Source: Candidatus Aenigmatarchaeota archaeon (GTDB taxonomy: Archaea > Aenigmatarchaeota > Aenigmatarchaeia > QMZP01 > JAFGSV01). Taken from it: a DNA stretch of 52,762 nt. The translations under genes were made by a program, and so were the position numbers. Every line of letters starts with the position of its first letter. Within the stretch, counting starts at the first letter, position 1. The stretch covers positions 1 to 52,762 of the forward strand of contig JAFGFG010000002.1 of assembly GCA_016931255.1 (NCBI GenBank). Direction: 5' to 3'. The notes beneath the pieces were generated by a model. The model was not told the origin of the DNA. It saw nothing but the letters and a program-made list of their open reading frames with translations, and made no database searches. This document shows, piece by piece, positions 24,795-32,819 of this stretch.

Positions 24795-25937
24795 ATGAAC
24801 ATCTTATTGATTTCCATCATAATGGTTTTCATAGTAGCTGCCGGAATTGTTACAATCAGCACTACAGGCTTTTTTTCAGCAACCGGTGACAGTGGTCAGG
24901 ATGCTGCTGCCGGAGACACCGGACCTGCTTTCAGGCTGAGTTTCGGTCCGGACGGAAGCGATGACAGCAATACGAAAGATGAAGTTCCGGCTGGTGGAGA
25001 TGAAAGTGACACAGTCTCGGCACCCGTGACAGGAGCTGTCACAGGAGGCGGAAGCTCCGGGGGAAGTTCAGGAGGAGGCTCGTCTACCACACCTGAAACA
25101 CCATGCACACTGGCAACATGCGATGCGCTTGGATATGAATGCGGGTCATGGAATGATGGCTGCGGCGGCACACTTGATTGCACCAACTGCGGTGAAGGAT
25201 TTACATGTAATTCTTATGGTTTATGTATAATCAATAATCCCCCGACAATTCAGGAAATTGGGATTTTAGATGTAGCAGAAGGAACAAAGCTTGAATTTAG
25301 CTTAATAGTTAGCGATGTCGACGGTGACAATGTGGTTGTTTCAGTCATTGGTGGTCCGGGTTCAATTTTATTTGGGAATGTGTATACATTCGATGCTCCG
25401 TGCAAGGATAATGCTGGCGAGAAAATGGAATATGTGACATTAGAAGCGGTTGATGAATATGGTGCATCATCGACTATGACATTCTATTTAAACATTTCCG
25501 ATAACCGTGCTTACGTTTCAATAGATCCACCTGTAAAGGATGTTTCCATTGGAGATACATTTTTCGTAAATGTCTCCATACAGACAGAGGAGCCTTTCTT
25601 GGGGATGGCTTTCGGACTCGAATACGATGATATGATTCTAAATTTCACTGATGCATCAGAAAGTATGACTTTTGGAGAATTCCTTCAAGTCGATGACATG
25701 TCAAAGCCTGTATTCTTTGGGTATGAAGGAAGAGTTGAGGGTTTCCCAATTCGCGAAGGAGAAGATAACGGTGTGTCAGGGAAAGGTACTCTGGTACATA
25801 TTTACTTTGATGCGATATTAGAAGGCGAAAGTGAACTGAATTTCCTCTTCACTGAAGCTGTGAAGTCAGATGGCGGTGAATTGGAAGAGATTTGCATCAT
25901 TACTGAAGGAGGTGTTGTCAATGTTTACAGTGTCTAG
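24795..25937 (+). CDS. membrane-anchored cohesin-domain surface protein
   Basis: The protein is 380 residues from the ATG at 24795. It has an N-terminal membrane anchor or signal (MNILLISIIMVFIVAAGIVT), an acidic linker and a Gly/Ser-rich linker (residues ~85-97). A Cys-rich motif (ECGSWNDGCGGTLDCTNCG), common in uncultured archaeal surface proteins, comes next. A cadherin-like domain follows (VAEGTKLEFSLIVSDVDGDN), then a C-terminal cohesin-like domain (about 240-375). The latter has VSIGDTFFVNVSIQTEEPF, GMAFGLEYDDMILNFT and GTLVHIYFDA. Cohesins bind dockerin domains on other proteins. The next gene, overlapping by 17 nt, encodes a dockerin. The domain call is by pattern. Confidence 0.8.
   Translation: MNILLISIIMVFIVAAGIVTISTTGFFSATGDSGQDAAAGDTGPAFRLSFGPDGSDDSNTKDEVPAGGDESDTVSAPVTGAVTGGGSSGGSSGGGSSTTPETPCTLATCDALGYECGSWNDGCGGTLDCTNCGEGFTCNSYGLCIINNPPTIQEIGILDVAEGTKLEFSLIVSDVDGDNVVVSVIGGPGSILFGNVYTFDAPCKDNAGEKMEYVTLEAVDEYGASSTMTFYLNISDNRAYVSIDPPVKDVSIGDTFFVNVSIQTEEPFLGMAFGLEYDDMILNFTDASESMTFGEFLQVDDMSKPVFFGYEGRVEGFPIREGEDNGVSGKGTLVHIYFDAILEGESELNFLFTEAVKSDGGELEEICIITEGGVVNVYSV
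25906..25914 (+). promoter_or_regulatory. Shine-Dalgarno of the dockerin protein
   Basis: AAGGAGGTG ends 6 nt before the ATG at 25921, inside the upstream cohesin gene. This near-perfect site settles the start over the upstream in-frame codon at 25870. Confidence 0.85.
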
Positions 25938-28533
25938 AATTTTGACAACGATAATTGTAGCACTATGCGTACTGGCAATAAACTCCGCCGGTGTCTATGC
26001 TGCAACGCTGACAAGTCTTGAAACCCTTGTGATAGAGAAGAACAGTAACATTCTGCTAACCAGTGACATCAACACGGACAACATGGTTGACAGGAGCGAT
26101 TTGATTGAGATATGTAAGATTTACAATACCGACATCACAGAAGATACAAAAAAAGGTGATGTCAATGGAGATTATGTAATAGACGTATCAGACATCGCAA
26201 TAGTGAGCACCGATTATGGAACTACATTATTTGCAAAGTCTTCAGTTTCTGAGGGCGAAACCGCTATATCAATTGAACCTTCATTCACAAGAATTGAACC
26301 GGAAAACGATTTTCAGATTGATGTTGATATAAACACAACAGAGTCAGTATATGCAATTTCAGTTACACTTTATTATGATACATCCATCATGAACTTCTCA
26401 GGCATCTCGGAGGGAAATTTCCTCAAAAAGGATGGACAGAAAACATATCCTGTAGTTGATGTTGACTACGAAAATGGGGCTGTTTTCTTTGATAGTACGC
26501 GATACGATACAATCTATGGAGTCAGTGGTGATGGCACAATTTTCATATTGACATTCGACTCCATTGCTGAAGGAACAGGGCAGATAGAAATAACTGATAT
26601 GCAGATTATTGACGAAAATATGTTTGCACTTCCAGACGAAAATATTTCGATATACAACGGCACTGTTGAGGTTAACATCAACGATAATCCTGTCATAACA
26701 CCGATAGGCAATAAAGTCATGCAGGAAGGCTCATTATTCTCCCTTGAAGTAGAGGCTACGGATGCAGATGGCGATGCAGTGACACTCAATCAGACATCCG
26801 GCCCCGGAACACTCATAGGGACAATATACAACTACACTGCTCCGTGGGACACTGACCATGATAATGAGATATACACAGTGGGCTTTGAAGCTCACGATGA
26901 TTACGGCGGTAGTGATACAGAAAGCTTCCAGCTAACCGTGAATGACATCAACAGGGACCCGACAGTCAATGCAATAGCAGACAAGAATGTCGATGAAGGC
27001 CAGACACTGACATTTGCAGTATCAGGCTCTGACCCTGAGTCAGACACATTATCCTATTCAGTTGTTTCAGGACCCGGCTCAATATTAGGAACCACATACA
27101 GCTATACGCCTGGATGGGATACGAACCACAGTGACGAAATAAGTTCAGTTGTCATTGAGGCTACTGACGGCCACGGCGGCTATGGCGAAACATCATTCCA
27201 GCTCAATGTAAGCGATGTCAACAGGGTTCCTTCGATAGACAGTTACATCCCAACGGACACAACGCCGGAAATGGATGAAGGCACATCTCTCTTTTTCAGC
27301 GTGACAGCATCTGACGGAGACTCGGACACATTGACATATGAATGGAAGCTGAATGGAACAATCGTCTCGTCCATTTCATCATACACTTACAATCCATCTT
27401 ATGATGATTCGGGCGTCTATACGGTCCTTGCGACAGTGTCAGACGGCTATGACACTGACACCCAGACATGGACAGTCACAGTTGACGACGTGGAGATAGA
27501 ATGCAGCTATGATTCCGAATGCGGGACTGACGATTATTTAGGGGAAACATTCTGTTCTGCAGATGAAGTCCACCAGACATACAGGACGTACACATGCAAC
27601 AATCCTGGTACGGGAGACTCCTACTGCTCCCATGCCGACACTGAGCAGACAATTGAAGTCTGCGGATACAAGTGCATTTCAGGTTCATGCGTTGCCAACG
27701 TGGCGCCGACAATAGACAGCTTCTTACCTTCATCAGACCCTACGACAAACGAGACTGCCAGTCAGGGATTCTCAATAACAGCATCCGACATCTATGGGGA
27801 CCCGCTCACGACCACATGGAAGCTCGACGATGCAGTCGTCGGCACTGGAACATCCTACAGCTATGTTCCGGACTATGATTCAGCAGGAATATACACAGTA
27901 CTTGCGACAGTATCTGACGGGGAGCTTTACGACACTCATTCATGGACGCTTACAGTGCTGAATGTAAACAGGGCACCAGAAATAAACAGCTATTTGCCAA
28001 CTGACACGACACCCGAGATAGACGAAGGCGAAAGCATCACATTCAGTGCATCCGCTTCAGATCCTGACGGTGACAGCGTTTCATATTCCTGGAAATTGGA
28101 GGGAGTCGAAGTCTCAACAGCCCAGTCGTTCAGCTATACTACAGGCTACAGCGATTCGGGAACATACAACGTGGCTTTGACAGTCTCAGACGGCAACGGC
28201 GGCACAGACACACAGTCATGGACGCTTACGGTTAATGATGTGGACACTATTGATGTCCAGCTTTATGATGGTGTAAACAATGGAGTCGAACTCCCAGCGG
28301 AACCTGTTTCAAGTGCAATAGAAGATGTGCTCTCGACAATAGACGGGAGTTATTGCCAAGTCCAAGTTTACGACGACGGTGAATGGAAAAAATACACACC
28401 TAATAACAGGCCAGGTGAATGCGACATCACTCTTCCTATCTGGTATCATGACACTCTGACGAAGCTTGACGAATCGCTTCCGTTCAACATAAGGATGATA
28501 GGTGACGCAGTGCTTACTGTGGACATAATTTAG
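25921..28533 (+). CDS. secreted dockerin-cohesin protein with Ig/cadherin-like repeats
   Basis: The protein is 870 residues from the ATG at 25921. Signal peptide: residues 1-28 (ending AGVYA). Dockerin-like module at about 49-100: two calcium loops, DINTDNMVDRSD and DVNGDYVIDVSD, spaced as in type I dockerins. Cohesin-like module at about 114-235 (AISIEPSFTRIEPENDFQID and AISVTLYYDTSIMNFSGIS). Five beta repeats follow: two cadherin-like (PVITPIGNKVMQEG, PTVNAIADKNVDEG) and three PKD/Ig-like with DSGVYTVLATVSDG. One Cys-rich insert (ECSYDSECGTDDY) separates the third and fourth. It has both halves of a cohesin-dockerin pair, so it could polymerise or bind the preceding protein. Confidence 0.85.
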   Translation: MFTVSRILTTIIVALCVLAINSAGVYAATLTSLETLVIEKNSNILLTSDINTDNMVDRSDLIEICKIYNTDITEDTKKGDVNGDYVIDVSDIAIVSTDYGTTLFAKSSVSEGETAISIEPSFTRIEPENDFQIDVDINTTESVYAISVTLYYDTSIMNFSGISEGNFLKKDGQKTYPVVDVDYENGAVFFDSTRYDTIYGVSGDGTIFILTFDSIAEGTGQIEITDMQIIDENMFALPDENISIYNGTVEVNINDNPVITPIGNKVMQEGSLFSLEVEATDADGDAVTLNQTSGPGTLIGTIYNYTAPWDTDHDNEIYTVGFEAHDDYGGSDTESFQLTVNDINRDPTVNAIADKNVDEGQTLTFAVSGSDPESDTLSYSVVSGPGSILGTTYSYTPGWDTNHSDEISSVVIEATDGHGGYGETSFQLNVSDVNRVPSIDSYIPTDTTPEMDEGTSLFFSVTASDGDSDTLTYEWKLNGTIVSSISSYTYNPSYDDSGVYTVLATVSDGYDTDTQTWTVTVDDVEIECSYDSECGTDDYLGETFCSADEVHQTYRTYTCNNPGTGDSYCSHADTEQTIEVCGYKCISGSCVANVAPTIDSFLPSSDPTTNETASQGFSITASDIYGDPLTTTWKLDDAVVGTGTSYSYVPDYDSAGIYTVLATVSDGELYDTHSWTLTVLNVNRAPEINSYLPTDTTPEIDEGESITFSASASDPDGDSVSYSWKLEGVEVSTAQSFSYTTGYSDSGTYNVALTVSDGNGGTDTQSWTLTVNDVDTIDVQLYDGVNNGVELPAEPVSSAIEDVLSTIDGSYCQVQVYDDGEWKKYTPNNRPGECDITLPIWYHDTLTKLDESLPFNIRMIGDAVLTVDII

Positions 28534-28541
28534 GTGATAAA

Positions 28542-29279
28542 ATGAAAAGATGGGCAAAGAACACATTGGTTGGAATTGGAGCATTAGGGCTCTCAGTGGG
28601 TGCCGCAGATTATGCTAGTGCACAGTCGTCCCCTGCAAGCTACTGGGGCAAAGCGTATGACAGGGGTGCAACTGTCGAAGACGGCACAGTTGTAAGGATT
28701 TATGATACAAATGGAACCGGGGACGGGACAGTGAACACAGACGATGACCAGCTCATCGGCGAAGCTACGACATTCACTTACAACAGTGAAAATGGGTGGT
28801 TCGACATTGATGCTGGTACTGATAACCCCGCAACACCGGAAGACGAGGGAGCGGTCACAGGGGCGAATACTTATTTCAGGCTCGTCAGGAAGAGCGACGG
28901 AAAAGAGGATTTGGCGTACACTGATGCCGACATGACGACACATATAGTAACTCACGAAGAACTCACAACCAAGGAGCAGAACGTGTATACAGACTTCGCG
29001 ACAGGTGTAGAACCGGTTGGCAGCAGCCGTGGACTGAAAGTCTATCCGAATCCATTCAACAGCGAACTCTTCATAGAGGACCCATTCCTGGTCGGCGAGA
29101 AAGAGTTCGAGGTATTTGACATCTCAGGGCGCAAGGTTCTTGAGGGCAGATACCAGTCAGGAGAACGGGTTTCAGTTGATGTTGACGGTATGGCCGGCGG
29201 CATTTACTTCATGAGGATAACATCCGGAGAAAATTCTGTCCAGACCAGAGTAGACGTAAAGAAGATAATCAAGCGATGA
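28542..29279 (+). CDS. secreted protein with type IX-secretion-like C-terminal sorting domain
   Basis: The protein has 245 residues. Signal peptide to about residue 27 (ASA/Q). The middle holds a calcium-loop-like sequence (DTNGTGDGTVNTDDD) in a beta domain. Residues about 165-242 read LKVYPNPFNSELFIED, then FEVFDISGRKVLEG, then VDGMAGGIYFMRITSG. This is the pattern of the C-terminal sorting domain (Por_Secre_tail type) used by the Bacteroidota type IX secretion system, or of the related FlgD-like Ig fold. It lies 8 bp after the dockerin gene on the same strand. Archaea normally lack an outer membrane, so the role of this domain is unclear and transfer from bacteria is possible. Confidence 0.8.
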   Translation: MKRWAKNTLVGIGALGLSVGAADYASAQSSPASYWGKAYDRGATVEDGTVVRIYDTNGTGDGTVNTDDDQLIGEATTFTYNSENGWFDIDAGTDNPATPEDEGAVTGANTYFRLVRKSDGKEDLAYTDADMTTHIVTHEELTTKEQNVYTDFATGVEPVGSSRGLKVYPNPFNSELFIEDPFLVGEKEFEVFDISGRKVLEGRYQSGERVSVDVDGMAGGIYFMRITSGENSVQTRVDVKKIIKR

Positions 29280-29963
29280 TTAACGTATCTTCATTGTTGC
29301 GCTTCCGGAGATTTCGATACCCTTCGGGCCTATCTTGAATGGGTAGATGTCTTTTCCGTGGTTGGTTCTTCTCATCTTCCTTATCTGGAAGCTCCTGTTT
29401 GCGTCACCGCCTATGCCAAGGTAATTCAGTATAATGACACCGTCGACAACAAATTCCTCGACACCGAACCTTGAAAGGGCCTTGCTGTCCTCGACTATCT
29501 CTGATGTGACAAGCGATGTGCATCCAGCATTCTTCACGGATTTCATAAGCTTTCCGAGCTGCTTTCTCACTGTTGCATGGTCCTTCATGTAAAGTCCTAG
29601 CATCGACACAGAGTCTACGACAAGCCTCTTTGCCTTGATGTACTCTATCTGGTTCACGAGGACAGAGCTCACATCAGTCTCGAACGGGTCGTGGTACATT
29701 ATCCTGAAGAGCCCTTTTTTTTCGTACTTGTCTAAGTCCCAGCCGAACTGCAGGGCATCCTCTTTTATCTCATCGGCATCCTCTTCCAGTGACAGGTACA
29801 CACACGGCTCGCCCTTCTGTAGTCCTTCCCAGAGAAACTGCAGGCAGAACAGTGTCTTGCCTGTTCCTGTTCCTCCTGTTATCATTGTGACGCTGCCTTC
29901 CGGAAGTCCCCCCTCAAGAAGAGAATCCATTTTTGACATCCCCATGGAGATTCTCATTGACAT
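29280..29963 (-). CDS. KaiC/RadA-like ATPase
   Basis: The protein has 227 residues and one RecA-fold domain. Walker A is TGGTGTGKTLFCLQFL (near 29-44), two catalytic Glu follow in YLSLEEDADE, and Walker B is KRLVVDSVSMLG. SFQIRKMRRTNH is the typical C-terminal strand of the single-domain KaiC-like proteins abundant in archaea. Their roles range from signalling to regulation of surface motility and are mostly unknown. It is divergent from GGPP synthase and shares with it a palindromic TATA element. It converges with the sorting-domain gene with no gap. Confidence 0.9.
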   Translation of the reverse strand: MSMRISMGMSKMDSLLEGGLPEGSVTMITGGTGTGKTLFCLQFLWEGLQKGEPCVYLSLEEDADEIKEDALQFGWDLDKYEKKGLFRIMYHDPFETDVSSVLVNQIEYIKAKRLVVDSVSMLGLYMKDHATVRKQLGKLMKSVKNAGCTSLVTSEIVEDSKALSRFGVEEFVVDGVIILNYLGIGGDANRSFQIRKMRRTNHGKDIYPFKIGPKGIEISGSATMKIR

Positions 29964-29986
29964 GATATAATCTTGTCGTGACGACC

Positions 29987-30002
29987 TAAATAAATTTATT
30001 TA
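29987..30002. promoter_or_regulatory. palindromic bidirectional TATA box
   Basis: TAAATAAATTTATTTA is a perfect 16-bp palindrome. It lies about 25-28 nt upstream of the ATG at 30022 on the plus strand and of the ATG at 29963 on the minus strand. One element can therefore place leaderless starts for both GGPP synthase and the KaiC-like gene. Confidence 0.65.
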
Positions 30003-30021
30003 ATGCAGCCACAGGTATAGT

Positions 30022-31092
30022 ATGGCACCAGGGATAATGGAATTTCTCGCCGACCAGAAGGGAGACATAGACGATGTGATAAAGAAGTACCTTCCCGAAA
30101 AGGTCGATGAAAAGTACATAAAATGGCTTCTTGGGAAGCCCAGCTACGAATACACCACACCTGCCATACAGGCAGCGCTTTCTGATCCAATTTGGGACTT
30201 TCTCAACCGCGGAGGAAAGCGATGGAGGCCAGCGCTTTTCCTTCTCTACACCGAAGCTCTTGGCGGTGATGTTAGGAAGGTCAGGGACTTTACGTCCACG
30301 CTTGAGCTTCTTCATGAAGGAAGCATAATGGTCGACGACATAGAGGATTCTTCAGATCTTAGAAGGGGAAAGCCATGCACACACAAGATATTCGGCGAGG
30401 ACATAGCAATCAATGCAGGTAATTTCATGTATTTCCTTGCATTTGCGCCATTCCTGAAGCATAAGGACGACTTTGAACCAAAAACCCTCCTGAGGGCATG
30501 GAATGCCGCAATAGAAGAGATGATGAGAATTCATTATGGCCAGGCATCTGACATAGCATGGCACAAGGGAATGGCTGATGCTGACAACATAAAGGAAGGT
30601 GAATATCTCCAGATGTGTGCATACAAGACAGGTGTGCTTGCAAGGCTCTCCGCAAGGCTTGCTGTGATACTCAGTGACGGCTCGGATGAGCTTGAGGACA
30701 AGCTCGGGAAGTTTTCAGAATCCATAGGAGTCGCCTTCCAGATACAGGATGACATAATGAACATAGCACCGGGCGAAGGCTGGGGAAAGGAGACTGGAGA
30801 CGACATAAACGAAGGCAAGCGAACACTTCTTGTTCTCCACACAATAAAGAATGCTGAGAAGAAGGACAGGGAAAGGCTCCTTGAGATACTCAAGATGCAC
30901 ACCAAGGAGAGGGCGCTTATAGAAGAGGCCATAAAGATAATCAGGCAGTACGGTTCAGTGCAGTATGCCAAGGAGTTCGCAAGGAACATGGTGAAGACTG
31001 CATGGGAAAATGTTGAGCCGCTTCTTCCGGATAATGAATCCAAGGAAAAAATCAAGGCATTCGCCGACTTCATGGTAGAAAGAGAGATTTGA
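30022..31092 (+). CDS. geranylgeranyl diphosphate synthase (polyprenyl synthase)
   Basis: The protein has 356 residues and condenses DMAPP with IPP units to GGPP for archaeal lipids. Family elements are RGGKRWRPALF (near 63-73), the first Asp-rich motif MVDDIEDSSDLRRGKP and the second QIQDDIMNIA with GDDINEGKRT. Residues just before the first Asp-rich motif (LELLHEGSIM) lack bulky Phe/Tyr at the positions that shorten products, which is compatible with a C20 product, but length cannot be fixed by eye. It starts the isoprenoid cluster; the ATG lies at the expected leaderless distance from the palindromic TATA box. Confidence 0.93.
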   Translation: MAPGIMEFLADQKGDIDDVIKKYLPEKVDEKYIKWLLGKPSYEYTTPAIQAALSDPIWDFLNRGGKRWRPALFLLYTEALGGDVRKVRDFTSTLELLHEGSIMVDDIEDSSDLRRGKPCTHKIFGEDIAINAGNFMYFLAFAPFLKHKDDFEPKTLLRAWNAAIEEMMRIHYGQASDIAWHKGMADADNIKEGEYLQMCAYKTGVLARLSARLAVILSDGSDELEDKLGKFSESIGVAFQIQDDIMNIAPGEGWGKETGDDINEGKRTLLVLHTIKNAEKKDRERLLEILKMHTKERALIEEAIKIIRQYGSVQYAKEFARNMVKTAWENVEPLLPDNESKEKIKAFADFMVEREI

Positions 31093-31097
31093 TTCTC

Positions 31098-32033
31098 ATG
31101 GCTGATATTGGCAGAGGGACAGGCTTCGGAAAGACAATACTTTTTGGTGAACACTTTGCAGTCTATGGGCTGCCAGTGATAGCATCGGCGATAAGCGACC
31201 GGACCGTGGCAGATATTGTACCGTCAGAGAAATACGAGCTTATTGACAATCGCCCCGCCACGCCCGGCTACAAGGAGAAGAAGAAGGGCGAGATGGAGAG
31301 GTCCATGAAGCTGCTACTGGATTACATGAATATAGATGTAAAACGTGACCCAGTCAAAATAATATTGTCAGGAGATCTCTTCTGCACAAGCGGCGTTGGC
31401 GCAAGCGCTGCCATGGCCACTGCAATTGCCCGTGCGTTTTCTGACCTGTACGGCCTTGGCATTGGCGATGAAGAGATTAACCGCATCTCATATGAGGCCG
31501 AGAAGAGCACAGGCACACCTTCGGGTATAGACAATACGTGCTCGACCTTCGGCGGACTGATATGGTTCATCAGGGATATTGACAGTGGGAAGAATACAAT
31601 AGAACCCATAAAACTCGGGAAGCCTCTGGACATAGTGCTGGCCAACACCGGCATCTCTCAGGACACGAAGGCTGTCCTGTCAGACGTGAAGCGCAGCAAA
31701 GAAGCTGATCCGGGGAAGTATGAAGTAACATTCAGCAAATATGAAATGCTTGTAAAGGACGCAAGGAAAGCATTGGAAGCAGGCGATTTTGAAGCTGTTG
31801 CCAGGAACATTGACAAGAATCATGAACTTCTAAGAGAGATAAATGTCTCCTGCGATGAGGTAGAGAAAATCATATCAGCTGCAAAAGCCAGCGGTGCTCT
31901 GGCAGGAAAAATCACCGGTACAGGACGTGGAGGGTATGTCATACTTTTTACTCCCGGAAAAGAGCTTCAGGAAAAGGTTTCGAAAGCCGTGGAATCCATT
32001 GGATATATCACGATGAAGACTACAATTCTTTGA
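31098..32033 (+). CDS. mvk: mevalonate kinase
   Basis: The protein is 311 residues from the ATG at 31098. It is a GHMP kinase that phosphorylates mevalonate at the 5 position. Motif 1 is GFGKTILFGEHFAVYGLPVI, motif 2 (the ATP loop) is SGVGASAAMATAIARAF, with TPSGIDNTCSTFGGL carrying the catalytic Asp. Motif 3 is KITGTGRGGYVILF. It follows GGPP synthase by 5 nt. No phosphomevalonate kinase or diphosphomevalonate decarboxylase is nearby. Instead the cluster continues with the dehydratase and UbiD-type decarboxylase of the alternative archaeal route. Its 3' end overlaps the convergent Nudix-like gene by 14 bp. Confidence 0.95.
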   Translation: MADIGRGTGFGKTILFGEHFAVYGLPVIASAISDRTVADIVPSEKYELIDNRPATPGYKEKKKGEMERSMKLLLDYMNIDVKRDPVKIILSGDLFCTSGVGASAAMATAIARAFSDLYGLGIGDEEINRISYEAEKSTGTPSGIDNTCSTFGGLIWFIRDIDSGKNTIEPIKLGKPLDIVLANTGISQDTKAVLSDVKRSKEADPGKYEVTFSKYEMLVKDARKALEAGDFEAVARNIDKNHELLREINVSCDEVEKIISAAKASGALAGKITGTGRGGYVILFTPGKELQEKVSKAVESIGYITMKTTIL

Positions 32034-32691
32034 ATCCTTCAGGTGCGTTAAGCGGAGGCTTTACTTTCAATAGATGCCTGAGGGGGATATTCTCGATAAG
32101 CACATCACCTTTTCTGATTATGCCGTTCCCATTGATATGCTTATAATCAATACCCTCTATAAGTTCAAGAAGAATCTGGTTGAATGGTGAAAAGTCTTTC
32201 CATCCTTCCGTGAATATATATTCTGCATTCGTAAACTTCGGGTCGCCGCTTTCCGGGTCAACATATCTGGGAAGAGAATAGTCATTGGCTGTCAGGTGCC
32301 TGAGATTCGCGACATAACTTTTTCCTGAGTCGAGATATCTTGCCCATATATCTCCATTCGGCTCTAAGAATACTCCGATGTTATCGCGCTGCTTGAATAT
32401 GATATTGTCATTGAAATATAGGAATTTCCCGCAGTCTCCAGGCATCGTATCCACATCTGTCTCTTCCTTTGTTTCCCTTATGGCAGTTGAAAGAAAACCC
32501 GCACCGTATTCTCTCTGCCCTTCTGGGAGAGTTAAGTGTCCGTATCTCAGCGGGTCGTCTTCCTTCAATCTCCTGACATTGAGAATTCCATTGTTTCTGT
32601 TAACGTAAGCAGCAGCGACTGGTGTGAACTCTGCCTCCTCATCAAGGAATCCGGTACGAATCAGTGCTTCGGAGGCTTTGTATATTTTCAT
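32020..32691 (-). CDS. divergent Nudix-like protein inside the isoprenoid cluster
   Basis: The protein has 223 residues. The Nudix-like segment is GQREYGAGFLSTAIRETKEE followed by TDV. The REUXEE core is kept, but the first Glu of the consensus is Ala and the last Gly is Asp. The remainder (NNGILNVRRLKEDD, FLEPNGDIWARYLDSG) fits a Nudix fold with extra elements. Catalysis is uncertain because two signature positions differ. It is the only gene on the minus strand between mevalonate kinase and the UbiD-type gene. Hydrolysis of a prenyl diphosphate would fit, but that is speculation from position. Confidence 0.65.
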   Translation of the reverse strand: MKIYKASEALIRTGFLDEEAEFTPVAAAYVNRNNGILNVRRLKEDDPLRYGHLTLPEGQREYGAGFLSTAIRETKEETDVDTMPGDCGKFLYFNDNIIFKQRDNIGVFLEPNGDIWARYLDSGKSYVANLRHLTANDYSLPRYVDPESGDPKFTNAEYIFTEGWKDFSPFNQILLELIEGIDYKHINGNGIIRKGDVLIENIPLRHLLKVKPPLNAPEGFKEL

Positions 32692-32819
32692 AATACACCT
32701 ATTGTAACTTTTTAGTAGTTAAATTTATAAAACGTTGTAAACGAGGAAAACGACAATAAACTGATTTGAAAGAGCGTTTTTTAATACTTGTACGGCATAT
32801 TCTAACCATTGGTGGTGCA

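Noticed and set aside
27217-28240. Repeats in the dockerin protein as a CRISPR-like or tandem DNA repeat
   Set aside because: The repeats are protein domains of ~85 residues with diverged codons; no direct DNA repeat or spacer pattern is present.
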